Assembly: GCA_032622095.1 (NCBI GenBank)
Contig: CP136063.1
Coordinates: 268,143,426 to 268,207,425 of the forward strand
Reading direction: 5' to 3'
DNA length: 64,000 bases
DNA from: Siphonodentalium dalli
Lineage: Eukaryota; Mollusca; Scaphopoda; Gadilida; Siphonodentaliidae
A program made the position numbers and the translations under genes. The notes below the pieces were generated by a model that saw only the letters and a program-made list of their open reading frames with translations, was not told the origin of the DNA and searched no databases. This document shows positions 51,867-64,000 of the stretch, piece after piece. The number at the start of each line of letters is the position of its first letter. Positions within the stretch are counted from its first letter, which is position 1.

Positions 51867-52621
51867 ACAGGTATATTTTATTATGGAAATGCACAACTGT
51901 TCCAAATAAAATATGTTTTGCAAGTGCGTGCAATGGGAATTTCCATTGAGTAACAAATATAACTTTTTGTTATAGAATACCAGAATATAATAGTAATTGA
52001 AGGCACGATTGCCTCACTGTTATTTAAATATAGTCTTAGTATATTTCAGTATATATATTATGCGGGGGGCAAACGTTTTTAGTACCGTATGCCTACTGGT
52101 ATAAGTGTCGCAAAAAAAAGAAAGAATTATGTGCGCCGTATACACATATATGGCTATATGTTCATGTAAAATGACTTGCGACCATTGGAATGTGTCTTTA
52201 TTTTTCAGAGTACCTATAAAATGTGTTTTTACATACTTTTAATTTCCTCTCTGAATTTGTATACAAAAAGCGCGCATTGCATGTCACGCAACCATCAAAG
52301 GGGCCTAGCCACCTTCATCAAAATTATACACCGCATGGAGAAATCAAAGCAGATGACATTATATGAAGTTGAGATAAAAACAAATGCAATGACAACAACG
52401 TCCAGATGGTGATTATTAGATCTGACCATATAGACAGGGAAACAATATTGCCATTAATGACCACAATTAACGTCCGGTTATTAACTGTGACAATATCTGT
52501 TTTCTTAATCCTCTTATAGACGATATACGGTATATATATATCATTTACCGCGAGCATGCCTGTTTCGAACTGCATGGCATGAAGTGTTAAACTGTGACGG
52601 TTGCTCTGTCGTTTATTGTAG
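51867..52621. other. No gene recognised
   Basis: AT-rich sequence. Contains a small palindrome AATGGGAATTTCCATT at about 51928. The last bases (TCTGTCGTTTATTGTAG) could serve as a splice acceptor for the exon-like ORF that follows. Confidence 0.5.
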
Positions 52622-52762
52622 TTTATATACTACAAATATACGTGTGGTATAAGGCGTTTCCAAGCGCGTCAACACTGATACAAATTGGGATTTTGAATTT
52701 GCATTTTTCTCAAGTGGATTCAATGGAATTTGCAGATCTCATCTTGTATAGACCCTATGTAG
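52622..52762 (+). CDS. Weak exon candidate
   Basis: A 141-bp open segment between an acceptor-like GTTTATTGTAG and a consensus donor (GTAG|GTGAGT, GT at 52763). It begins two bases into a codon and ends one base into the next, the same phase as 2202-2354. The translation (ILQIYVWYKAFPSASTLIQI, then EFADLILYRPYVG) belongs to no family I know. The two exons could be part of one long gene with this whole window in its intron, but there is no further evidence. Confidence 0.22.
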
Positions 52763-55489
52763 GTGAGTATTTTTTCACGAACTATTGTTATAAGCTGAAT
52801 ACAATCCAAAATACATACAATATATGTGTACATACAATATATAGTCTATATATATGGCTCATGCAATGGAATTAATTTCCCAGGTTAATGTTCAGCTTAC
52901 AAAGCAGGCAAAAGAAAAATAATAAACACTGCATTCAATGATTCGTATGGTATCGAATCCTCCAACTATTGATCCCGATCTATTTTTATGGTATGGGCCC
53001 CTATATTGAATACGTAGTCCTATGTGTATATGTGATGGTTTTATATGATGTGAGTGCATCTTTAAAATGAACCAGACTTTTGATATTTTTTATATCGGTT
53101 AACATTGAAAATATGCATTAATCATTGAATTCTTGAAGAATTGCAAAAAAATATGTGTCTACGTAATTTGTAAGGAAGTATAAGATATATGTTGACAAAT
53201 ACAAGATTATTATATACCCGCTTCATGTGCTCTAAAAAAATACTGTCCATGGTCACAGCCATTTTCCAGCTGTTTTTAATTGTTCGCACATAATTTAAGA
53301 AACGCTCTTTATTTCACCATATCAGGAATATACTAACGCGAAATTCTTGTTTTTTTTATTTGGGTCCCAAACATCGTGTTCAATTAAGTTGTTTTGTGTT
53401 ATGACATCAATGCGTCTTTCTGTGACATATATTGTAATGCTATGGAAGCTAGGCAGTTCATTTATTTATCGACCTTTATTTATCTCGATACCGGGCAAAT
53501 CCAAAAGCGAATATTGCTATATAGGTGTATTTTGGAGCGCAAACCGCCAAGTGACTTTAATTACCGGATGCAAATAAAACTTTCAGAACAATTTCAACCT
53601 ATTTTTGCCCTGATATTTCGATCAACTGTGTGATTTCAGGTATGCAACTTCCCATTTGACCAAATGTTGCTGCACATGCATGATAGGCCTGACATTTCAC
53701 CTGCTGCAAATATGTACTTTCGTGCCAGTTATCCAATCGAATACACACCGCAAATTATTTTAAGGATTTTATCTTACAGAAATATCTTGTTAACCCCTAA
53801 TAAAAGAGAATGGGACTAATGAATTAAATATATATTTAGTTCTTATTGAGCATTTATCAAGCAGGCAGTCGATCGGGTAAATATTGAATGGAAAATGGAG
53901 TTCACACTGACACAGATTATAATTTCACCATTTCGCCATTTCCGGGCCACACAAAACACCGTTTCACAAACAGCTGACAACTATTTTCCATTCAGAGGCT
54001 ATCATGCCAATCAAAATCATTGGTGTCATGATACCATCTTAATAGTGCTAAGTACGGTGCCGATCTGTCACCGGATATTCGGTGTCGAACCGGTGCCTAA
54101 GTACAGTACCGTACCGCCACCGTGCCATACCCTCTGATATTCTATCTATCTACTTGATACTCCATCGCCCTCAAATTGCTGAGGATTATGTGGAGGTCCA
54201 GGTGCAACCACGGCCGAGTAACTTTATAACCCTGTGGTGACTCCAGAAGCGTTTTTTAACGTGCACACACCGAGGCGTGTACACGGGTAAGCAATTAATG
54301 TCCGCGCCCGATCAGACATCGTACTGCACCCACGACAACATACCTGGACAAGTGTTGTAATGGGGGGAAGTCGGAATTTTCGCATTCGGATCTTTATTCA
54401 ATGATCTCGAATGAGACTTTTCATCCTGACAAATTTGGTATCTGACCGAGTTCTGATTTTTGTCAGAATACTCCGACCAGGTTGCGATCCCCGGTCCGAT
54501 AGCACGAGAGGCCAGTACGCTACCTCTGGGCCACCGACTTCCCTAAGTAGAACCGGCAAGAAATTTTATTACAGTGCTGTCTCAGTATCGTATTTTCGGT
54601 TCTTGCCAATTGTCGAAAAAACAATACCTAAAGGACTGAAAACAACCGTGTCAAGTTTTATCATGTTCTCTGCCAACGCCCATTCAATTACATCATACAA
54701 AGTATGAGATAACTCGTAGTGAGCAGTGAACGTGTTAAGGACATATAATCATGCAGTGGTAAGCATTTCATTACTTTTGTTAATTAATGACTACCCTGCA
54801 TTGAAATTCCGATGCCGGTCAGGCATTGAGATTTTATCACCGAATCGGTGCCTTTCATACGGCACTATAACGGCACGGTGTCCTGAATTATGAAAGGTCG
54901 ATTTTGATAATTTGAATCATTTAATTGCACCAAATAACATTGATAAAAAATGTTTATGTACTATTGAGATATTATTACAATAACTTGGCTAAAGTTCACA
55001 ACTCATATGTATAAACTCTTGGAAGTGTCGGCTTAGTGACAAATATCCGGGATCGATACGACACCGTTATTCAGATGCTTGGATAATGGACATCTGATTT
55101 TTTTGTTACACAGTATTGATCAGATACCAGTACTTGAAGGTGACATGAATGAAATTTCATAACTAAATTTGCAATATAAAAATATAATACTCAGCATCAG
55201 ATTAGTACCGATCTGGTGTCGGGTATCTGGCTCAGGAAAAGTATTGGTCAAGTACCGGTTTGGTGCCGGTCCGGCGTCGGTATATCGGTACGGCACCAAC
55301 CGGCACAAACCTGTACCAACCGGTACCTATCAGGCACCGTTCCGGCGCCTGCATGTTTGCTGGGTATATATGTGTACATATATAGGACCTTGAAATGAGA
55401 TACTTTTAGCCCAGAATTTCCAATTGCTTCCAACGGGTCCCAGTTTTGATTGATTCGGACTACGAAATTTCCAACTAGATCGGAAGGGG
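52763..55489. other. No gene recognised; CGGTACC-rich repeats
   Basis: Mostly AT-rich. Around 54045-54125 and 55200-55345 there are clusters of degenerate GGTGCCG/CGGCACC and CGGTACC boxes in both orientations, producing several overlapping chance ORFs. An 80-codon ORF at 53394-53633 ends near a CAG|GTATGC site, but the stop comes first, so I do not call it. Confidence 0.5.
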
Positions 55490-55494
55490 GGATT

Positions 55495-56130
55495 TTGGAA
55501 TTTTGTTCTGGCACGTATTGAGCACCAACAGAAATATGACGTTTATTGCTGACTCAATTGTTGTGATATATTATAGAATTACCAAATGCAATATATTATT
55601 GGGACTAAAGATTGAATGATTTTCTCATCACTAAATTGATATCGTAGGCCTACTAACTAATATTTTTCATTTTGTTAACAATTAAATTCAGATATATTTT
55701 GTTTTTCATAAAAAATTTGAAAAAGTAACGCGGTATAACATTCGCCTGGTTACTCCGAGTCACCACACCAAATTTGGTTGCAATCGGTCCATGAGTCTGG
55801 GAGAAAAGTTACGGGGTGGGGCAATTTTGTACTGGCACGTACATGTAGGCCTATCGAGCACCAACAGAAATATGACGTTTATTGCTGACTTACAATTGTG
55901 ATATATTATAAAATTACCAAATGCAAAACCTTATTGGGACTAAAGATTGAATGACTTGCTCATCACTAAATTGATATCGTAGGCCCACTAATTAATAATT
56001 TTTAATTTTGTTAAAAATTAAATTCAAATATTTGTTTTTATCAAAATTTGGAAAAAGTAACTCGTTCTAACATTCGCCTGATTACTCCGAGTCACCACAC
56101 CAAATTTGATTGTAATCGGTCCATGAGACT
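55495..56130 (+). repeat. Tandem duplication, unit about 330 bp
   Basis: Two copies begin with a TTTTGnnCTGGCACGTA...GAGCACCAACAGAAATATGA block (about 55500 and 55830) and end with TTACTCCGAGTCACCACACC and TCCATGAG (55760 and 56095). Substitutions and small indels separate them. The following 56127-56180 has a short repeat, AAAGGCTATCTTTGTGATAT. Confidence 0.85.
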
Positions 56131-56149
56131 ATCTTTGTGATATTCAAAG

Positions 56150-57243
56150 GCTATCTTTGTGATATACAAAGGCTATTTTTGTGACAGAACTCAGTTCGTT
56201 GATATAAATGGAACCTACTCTGGCAAAACTGAGATTACATGTGGAGTCCCTCATTGCTAAATTCTAGGCCGCTAATGTATTTAATCTACATGTACATGAA
56301 TGATGCAAGCACAGCCGTTACATGTCGTATCTAGCTATTTGCTGATGACTCATGTCTCATCTATTCCCATCGGGACCCTAAGATTATTGAGAAGGTACTC
56401 ACTAAAGAGCTTAACCTCCTTAACAACTGGTTTATCAGATCAAAGTTCTCTATTCACCCAGGTAAAACTGAATCCATCTTATTTTGAAACCGGAAGCGTC
56501 TGAAAGCAGTGGTCAACTTCTCAGTAAAATTAAATGACCACATTATTATACAGGTTGAGAAAGTCAAATATTTGGGAATCACACTAGACAACAATCTATC
56601 TGGTGAATTCATAGCAGTGTCAGTCCTTAACAAAGTGAACAATATATTGAAATTCTAGATTGAACAAGATAATTTATTAACAAACACACTAAGAAATTAC
56701 TTGTAACGATCTCATTCGGTGTCATGTGGATTATGTCAACTTATCATGGTATTTTGGTCTTGGTGCCACCTATAAAAACAAACTACAAGTAGCACAAAAC
56801 AAAATGATTAGATTTATTTTGGATTTGAAAGCTCGTCACAGAATTACAGTAAAATAATTTAGAGAAGTAAAATGGTTACCGGTAAAATATAGAGTTGAAA
56901 ATAGAATTCTGCTTCTTCTGCATAAAGCTAGAACAAGTGCCAATCCAACCTACTTGCTACAAGACTTCAATTCAGTAAATCAGATGCATACACACGATAC
57001 AAGAATTAGCAGTGGAAATTACTTTTGCCAGATGCTAACCCCCAAATCAAGAAAACTTTCACGAACAACGCAATCAAAGCATGGAACAATCTAGATAAGG
57101 GGCACAAGTTTTTTGATGATAATCCCACCTTTAAGACACTGATTAGCCTGCATATATTTCAAAGAATAGTAGATGAGGGAGACTGGTTTTATATACTACT
57201 GAAATTGTTCTTAGCCTTGTATATTGTTTTTAGGTTGAGATGA
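56150..57243 (+). pseudogene. 5'-truncated LINE, RT motif B onward
   Basis: Starts in RT with QFVDINGTYSGKTEITCGVP and ILGPL (motif B), then LFADDSCLIYS (motif C with both Asp, 56335 onward), LNNWFIRSKFSIHPGKTESI and VEKVKYLGITLDNNL. The C-terminal part has NNAIKAWNNLD and ends near 57243. In-frame stops occur at 56332, 56484 and elsewhere, and the frame shifts repeatedly after 56680. The ADDS box and downstream motifs are those of CR1/Jockey-group LINEs, but I do not assign the clade. Confidence 0.7.
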
Positions 57244-58969
57244 CAGCTGTGTGTATAGGATGAGTGCAAGAGAGAGAAGAAAGAAGGCTGTGGTTTCTGT
57301 GATGAAGTAAGTGACCACTAGTGTAGCAATATGCTTGCGTGTATTTGGCATATCAAACTCATAAAGCTGCTAAAACCTCACAGAACCCACTGACACTCCG
57401 GGGGATGGATAGGTATTTGGTCATAGGTATGGGTAAACAATAAGCATTGACTTATGGAAATTGTGTTATTAGCTTACTTTGATCCTCACTTGGCAGCCAC
57501 ATCTTACCATATATTATAGCTAGATATAGCTATTATATAGCCATGCATACCATTTAAATTATGCAATACTGCACAAATTAGCACATGTATACCTAAAATG
57601 ACAACTCATAACTTATGCTGAAGCTTCTAAACTGGTATTCTTATACTCTCATGTTGTTAGGATTAAAATATAGTCATATAAAGCACACAACTGTTCATAG
57701 TAATGTGATACATATATATGTGAGCCTAATATTGGTTTTTGATCTATATCCAACTGACCATATCCTTTAAGACTGGACAGTCTTCGTAATTGAACCAATC
57801 ATAAGTATTGGGGACCAATATGTCCTTCTTTAAGTGTCATCCCTGGTAATGATATATTTAATTACAGAGGCTGACCAGTATTAATAATAAAATTTATTAA
57901 TATTAATACCACTGACTAACCATATTAAAACCTTATTGATTAAACCTTTTTATGATTATAAATGCACATTTAGATAGTGAGCTCACAGAGATATGTTACT
58001 GTCGACCGCTTTTCCATCTAAAATTATTTACATTGCTTTTTCAATATGTATACACCTGACAACTTTGTATAAATTGTATAGATATATATCATTGCCATTA
58101 AATAATCTAAAAAAAAAGTCTGGGATAAAAGTTGCAAACTGAGGAGACACTTCTCTTCAAAAATAACTGTGCACCACACATGCAAACAGAAACTGTTTTA
58201 TATCGCGTTATATACCTTTATTTAATCGCAATCTTATTCGTAATATGTTAAATGTAATATTCATTCTGTAGTATGTCATTCCAATATGGTTATTTATTAA
58301 TATAATAACAATATCTGGAACCACCACAAAATTTCAAACATGCGAACACGCGTACGGCCGTAATAGATCAGGTACGTAAATTTAACTTCCGGTGAAAATT
58401 TCAAAACATTTCGGAGAGGACTGTTGGATGATCGGTTTGTATTTTTGATGAGTATTTTCTTTATTATATCATTAATAAGGTTTAGGTTGTCGCAGTATCA
58501 TTGTAGATGATGCATAACACACATATGTGATATATTTTTTGTTTCGATAACGTACTTGAGGCGGAGCTCAAGTAACGAATTTTGTAATTTTTTTGCATGG
58601 GGATTTCTATGCAAATCTGCCGAGCAAAAGTTGCACCAACTTCTGACTCTGAGTGTAATTTGATGTGGTTTTAGAAACAACATGTATATATATTGCGGGT
58701 CCACTTGCAACATTATAATGTTGGTATATTTATTTTTGAATTTTATATTGATTTTTCAAATGTAGGTCAAGTGGTGTGATTACATATACAAAATTCTTGA
58801 TCCGCCAAATAAATAACTGTTATTTCCAATAACATCAGGTCACACTCAGAAGTATGTGCAACTCTTTAACGTTGATTTGAATTGAAATCCCCATTCAAAA
58901 TTGTTCACTTGAACTCCCCTTAAAGTTAAACAGACCGTTTCTGCATTAAACACGCCGCACACGAAGTGA
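57244..58969. other. No gene recognised, 1.7 kb
   Basis: AT-rich, with no ORF over 75 codons. A short GC-richer patch near 58345-58440 contains ACGCGTACGG and CTTCCGG, but nothing identifies it as a promoter. Confidence 0.6.
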
Positions 58970-60065
58970 TATATCGGTAAAGTGCGTTGCACACGATGTG
59001 ATATTTGTTGCACGATATTTGTCGCAGACCCTTGCGACGTAAGATCCGTGTGCGCACATGGTACGATTTTATTCGTGCGAATTCTGTTTTTATCACTTAT
59101 GATAGACCGCCGCACACGATGCCGTCGGATCGTACGATCTGGTTGTTTACTTTCTCGTGAATGCAATGGGTTAGTTCTATAGACTAGTAGGCCATATAAC
59201 TGATTTAATTCTCCACACAAATTCACAATCAAATATTATTTTGCTGGTGTCCAGTCCACCTGTTTCAATTGTAGTTGTATTGTAGAGGCATGAATGTATT
59301 ATGCCGTCCAAAATATCCCGCTATTCTGACTTTGAAGGACACTGCATGGACGCCATGTTGTGAAATAAAACATGTGATCGACGCGTGTAGTAATCGTAGA
59401 AAATCATAATTATTTGATTCCTTGCAGGGCAGATCATACGACAAAATGTCCTGCGATTTTCCACCGCACACGCTGCGATTTGACCCGTAACCGGTGCCCG
59501 ATATTTGTCGTACATTATATATCGCATCGTGTGCGGCGGCCTTAATGCCTAATCATGGCGGTATATTGTACAACAAATATGGGGCAACGGTTATGGGTCA
59601 AATTGTAGCGTGTGCGGTGGAAAATTGCACAACAGTTTGTCGCACGATCACTGTCGATCAGACCTGCAAGAAATAAAATATTTTAGATTTTCTATCATGG
59701 AGTTGTGCAATTTATTCGAAGTAGCCAATCAGTTTCAACTTGATGTCCAGTGTGTATTTCAAGTCCAAGTTTATTAGCAAAGTCAGGGTATAACTTCAAA
59801 CACTTGTTATTTGAATATTGTATTTATCTGCGATAAATAAACAAGACCTATACATACCGATATACATGTATAGCCTATCCATATTAATAATAACCCATTG
59901 CATTCATGAAAAAGTAAACAACCAGTTTAGTACGATCCGATCACATCGTGTGCAGTCGTCTACCATAAGTGACGAAAACAGAAGTCGCACGACCGTTTGC
60001 GCACACCGATCTTATAATCGCAAGGGTCTGTGACCGCGACTATTATCTTGCAACAAATATCGCTT
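58970..60065. mobile_element. 1.1-kb palindromic fold-back element
   Basis: Outer arms 58985-59175 and 59885-60060 are reverse complements with moderate divergence (for example CAGACCCTTGCGA, ATCACTTATGATAGAC, GGTTGTTTACTTTCTCGTGA on the left). Inner arms 59424-59530 and 59560-59672 are also complementary (TTTTCCACCGCACACGCT and complement). Both pairs share a centre near 59540, so the whole is one large imperfect palindrome. It contains repeated CGCACACGAT boxes. No transposase is encoded and the ends and target duplication are not resolved. Confidence 0.7.
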
Positions 60066-62340
60066 CATTAACAGAGTTAGGGCAAAAAACTGTTTACACT
60101 TAATTATACACAGTTATCATCTGATTTCTATTCTAAAATAAATTTTGTCAAAATCCTCACCCCCGGGGCCCCCACCACCAGCTTAACTTTGCTAGACAGA
60201 TACAAATTTGAGCATTTATATTTACAGTTACAGAGTTTCCTTCAGTATTATATATACAAAGTACCGTATATGCACACGTCTACATGTTGAGTTGATGTTT
60301 GCCATATTTTCCAATTCAACATGTATGCCAATTTATGATTTATGGCTGTTTGAAATTAATTTTGATGTATACATGGGTCACGTACATATACCTGAAACAA
60401 GCTCGTTTCGGGTGTCTACGACTCCAAGTTGTATCATCAACCTATATATACATATGTATATATACATTATTACATTGATGGTTATACATAATACTGTAAT
60501 GTATACATCATCGGAGTCGGAGGGGTCATCGGTCCATTACGGTATAAGGCTTTTGCAGTGGTGCCTATGGTTATCGCCCATTTCATGAACTTTGCGCACA
60601 TTTTTATTTAAGAAACAAAATTAAATTAAAATTTTTTATATTTTGATCAGATCAAATTTTATTTTAAATAAATTATAATTCTGTTTTCAAACTAACATGG
60701 TACACATATTCACGCAGTGACATGCCTGTTCCAGCATGTGCATTAATTAATGTAATTACATACCAGTATTACTAACAATGTCTTTCACTAATACAGAGGT
60801 CAGAGCCAGTTTATTTGACATACATTTATATACGCCTTAATCATGTATGTATCATTGTTTACAGTGCATTGATATACAGACTAGTACATTTCTATACATG
60901 TTTATTCTTTCATTGATTTTCATTACAGAAACCATACCAGGTGCATACCGGTACATGTGCATGTATAAAGATAGACAGGCGATGTCTGCCATGTACTGGT
61001 ACCAATGCCAATGTTGCTATGTGTACATCATCATACACAGAAAGAAATGAGAAAAAACACTCTAGACATTGGACAATCTACAATATATGAAGTATTACAT
61101 GTAAGTAATCCATCAAATAAGTTTCACATATATTTGCTAGCAGTGGTACTTTGTACAAGTAATTTGTCGCCCATGTACTACCGTATATGTACATGTACGA
61201 TATATCGCAGCAAACAAACTTTAACAAAGTCAATGTTGTTTTTACAAGAGTCTGATAAAGTCTATGTTTTATAATTCTAATTTCCTATATCTTACAGTTA
61301 CACAAAGATTTATCTGGCATTTTGTAATATCTGATTAAAGTTGTACTTGTACATGTAGTACTTAGGGTCATTGTGTTCAACGCCAAACATGCCTGAAATA
61401 TTTGGCCACTTCACATATTGAGGGGACTGAGGACTTTGTCCAGTGTTTTTCCAGGATTGTTAAAAGATGATATATGTAGAATTTTCCTTGGATAAACACG
61501 AACGTGCACACTGTGCATGTACAGGTAGCTTAATTTATTAAAAATAACCTAAACTCTGCGTAATTCATTCTGAGATCTGAAAAATACTGTAATTTATCTC
61601 AATTTTGCCCGAAACATCAAAAGTTTTGGCGATCAGGTATCCAATTTGTGCCAAAAAAATTCTAACTTTTTCTGAGCTTCAAAATGTTGGGGGAGGGGCT
61701 GTTTTTTTTTTGCAATGTGATGAGCATTTAATGATTTTTTGGAATCATTACTAGTACACGTTCACATATACATGTAAAACTATTTAATACTGCATGTACC
61801 TGTATAGTCTGAACATACAATGTACATGTTCCTGAATTTATATACACAGCTGAATTGTAATATAATATAAGGTCATTCTATCATATATCGAGAATGATAT
61901 ATCTATCTCGCTTTGATTACAGTTATTTTAAGCACTACAATACAATATAAGAGAAAAACCATCCAGTATATTTCCTAAAAATGTGGATGATTCTAGATTC
62001 ACGGTGAATATCCATCTCAGACTTTCAGTTGTGGGGGGGGGGTGTGGTAAAGTTGTATTGCCGAGCCAATTATGAAGGCTGATGAGGTAATTTCTTTATT
62101 TTCAGGATAGTCAATGCCAGCCCTACCGTATATGGATGTTGGATTTCAGGATCAACATATGAATAACTGGCTGAATTATTTGTAGTTTGTCCAATGGTAT
62201 GTACATCTTTTAATTTATGCAAACTATGTTTTGATGAAATGCAGATGCTGTGGTGTTTATACCATACACTTTTGTAGCCCCCTCCCTCGGTATAGTGCTA
62301 AATGTATTACGTCGTCAAAGGCTGTCCAAAACGAATTTGT
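60066..62340. other. No gene recognised, 2.3 kb
   Basis: AT-rich with many ACATGTA motifs and short chance ORFs (the longest, 60208-60588, is low in complexity). I find no splice-bounded exon or RNA gene that I can support. Confidence 0.55.
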
Positions 62341-63640
62341 GATCAACTCAGGGATGTGGCGACGGGCGGGGGGGGGGGGGGGTCGATTTGGCTAATTTCA
62401 TGTTCAGATTTTGGTTCAGATCTATAAAAATACCTGAATAATGGGTTGCCAAGTGGATTAGAGTATAGCTTATAGGCTACTTCCCAGGCCTGCGAGGGAA
62501 GAGTTCAATTTATAAGCACAAGAGGGGTTACAATGGAATTACGCAAACTTGTGAATTTGTTGATTCATGTGGGGGGGGGGGGTGGTGCTGATTGGAAATT
62601 CCAAAGGTGCCCCCCCCCCCCCCAATGGAGAATCTCTAGCCAGCTCCCTGTCAACACTAAGAGCTCGGTTAATCAGGGTTGTTTTATCTGGGCAAGTTTG
62701 TCAGTTGCATAATGGGGGGGGGGGGGTTGGTGGTTTATATATGCAGTGAAGTGGTTTCTCAATGAAGTTTACCCTCTGCATGGTCTTTCCCCCATCCATC
62801 AACCATGCTACTGAAGCGATGATCAACCTGAGGGTATCACCCCACCTCCCACTGAATCCTGAATACCAGTTAATTTTGGGGGGCGAATCCTGAATATCAG
62901 TTAATTTTGGGGGTGAATCCTGAATACATGTTAAGAAATAATATGCGATAAATAGACACATACATAGACACATTATGATCCATTATACCTCACATGATAC
63001 TGGAGTAGAGTATTTGTGATACTATATAATTTGACGAGATACATTGACAGGTTAATCATTTAAGGGCATGTTATTCTTAACGGTGTGTGATTATTTTTAA
63101 TACATTTAATACATTTGACTGAATCTTGGACAGAATTCTGTTTCTTAGGCCCCAGGAAAAAAATGGACAGCATTTAGTTTCTAGGCGCTTGCCATGATAT
63201 CTTGCCCCCACCCGTTCCCAAACAAAATCACCCCACCCCCAGAAAAATTGGACATAATTCTGTATCCTAGCCCCCCCCCCCCCCGCCCCCCCCCCCAGAA
63301 CAAAAATGGACAGCATTTTGTTTCCTAGGCGTTTGCCAGGATTTATTACCCGTTCCCCAAACAAAATATCGCGTTATGGGCGTTATAAGGCCGTTATGAT
63401 ACGACTAATGATACTTTATCATGGCATGGTGGTCGAATATGCCCAAGAAGCTATTCTACCCACTCATTCATACAGATAACTAGCACAAAATATTATTTTG
63501 CGCCATCAAAACCTGCGTCCAAGATGTTTTGCTTGAACCCGAATACCAGTTAATTCTGGGGTATGAATCCCGCGTACCTGAATCCCGCGTACCGAAGGGG
63601 GGGGGTGATACCCTCCAACCTGAACCAACCATACAGAATT
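62341..63640. repeat. G/C-homopolymer-rich tandem repeats
   Basis: Runs of 10-15 G or C occur at about 62368-62381, 62572-62582, 62612-62624, 62714-62726, 63271-63296 and 63597-63606. Short direct repeats surround them: TGAATCCTGAATACCAGTTA with TTTTGGGG (three times in 62850-62930, once diverged at 63540), and GGACAGAATTCTGTTTC/GGACAGCATTTnGTTTC with CCTAGGC (four times in 63130-63340). ORFs here read through homopolymers and are not credible. Confidence 0.75.
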
Positions 63641-64000
63641 TCAGATTTGCAAAAAAATTTGATTTACGCACATTTATCTAAACACTGCCACCCTTATCAT
63701 CATGCTGCCACCTCTGGTCAATAAAGAATCATAATATTTATGGTTTGTCGATAAGTGCGATTGTATTCACATGTATGTGTTGCCTGTTGCAGCTCTAGTT
63801 GGAAAATTCAACCCTTTGGCTGGGGACATAGATAGCAAATTCATGTATGAATTTCTGTTGAGTGTGCCAAATGTGTGTAATAGGGTCTTAAAGATATGGG
63901 CGGCGTTGGCAGTGGGTATGCTGTTAAAATATTCAGCTCCGTCAAAAACCGCCATAAACAGGAAGAATAGTAAAATATAGACATACTGTGTTCTTATACC
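63641..64000. other. No gene recognised; dispersed repeat at the edge
   Basis: The last 56 bases (AAACCGCCATAAACAGGAAG to TTCTTATACC) are similar to 43347-43404. A 69-codon plus frame and a 62-codon minus frame overlap here; neither shows a known motif. Confidence 0.45.

Noticed and set aside
53394-53633. 80-codon ORF with a donor-like CAG|GTATGC just downstream
   Set aside because: The stop codon precedes the donor, no acceptor is convincing and no domain is seen.
55169-55514. Overlapping ORFs rich in Tyr, Arg, Pro and Gly on both strands
   Set aside because: They are produced by the CGGTACC/GGTGCCG low-complexity repeats.
62567-63671. ORFs passing through poly-G and poly-C runs
   Set aside because: The frame depends on uncertain homopolymer lengths and the products are Pro/Gly runs.
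1-64000. tRNA or rRNA genes
   Set aside because: I looked for cloverleaf A/B boxes and conserved rRNA blocks by eye and saw none; a covariance-model scan would be needed to exclude them.

Overview
The window is animal nuclear DNA: AT-rich, full of introns or intergenic sequence, and built mostly from transposable elements. It holds no operons and no bacterial-style gene organisation. The mix of element types (an env-bearing Ty3/Gypsy-like LTR element, Penelope-like elements with a GIY-YIG domain, several non-LTR retrotransposons, Helitrons, many fold-back elements and MITEs) and the abundance of the motif ACATGTA suggest a marine invertebrate, perhaps a mollusc or another lophotrochozoan. That assignment is inference, not proof.

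Layout. 1-9.2 kb: a piggyBac-type MITE, a possible coding exon (2202-2354), a 3.5-kb terminal-inverted-repeat element (2969-6472) with smaller MITEs nested in it, and tandem duplications. 9.24-37.4 kb: three Helitron-like copies lie head to tail. The first (9240 to 26695) is split by a 16.9-kb LTR retroelement (9363-26251). That retroelement carries gag, protease-RT-RNase H-integrase and an env-like ORF, all broken, and is itself split by a 4.5-kb fold-back element (10286-14802). The second Helitron (26696 to 36874) is split by an exact head-to-tail dimer of a 4775-bp Penelope-like element (26736-36285) plus a 33-bp start of a third unit. 37.4-42.3 kb: a decayed minus-strand LINE with an esterase-like ORF1. 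42.4-47.6 kb: an 88-bp satellite, a candidate two-exon host gene for a small membrane protein (43199-43276 and 47421-47522), a LINE tail, and a 41-bp minisatellite rich in CCAAT boxes. 48.3-51.9 kb: a 5'-truncated LINE flanked by 113-bp direct repeats. 52-64 kb: an exon-like ORF, tandem duplications, another LINE fragment, a 1.1-kb palindrome and G/C homopolymer-rich repeats.

The best-preserved genes are those of the second Penelope-like copy. ORF1 (386 codons) and the RT/GIY-YIG ORF2 overlap in the -1 frame, and ORF2 has no ATG. The -1 frame opens one codon before a U UUU UUA heptamer in the ORF1 frame, so ORF2 may be made as an ORF1-ORF2 fusion by -1 ribosomal frameshifting. A one-base indel in that T run is the main alternative. 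Copy 1 has the same site but an earlier stop in ORF1, so copy 2 is the plausible source copy. All other retroelement genes here carry frameshifts, stops or deletions.
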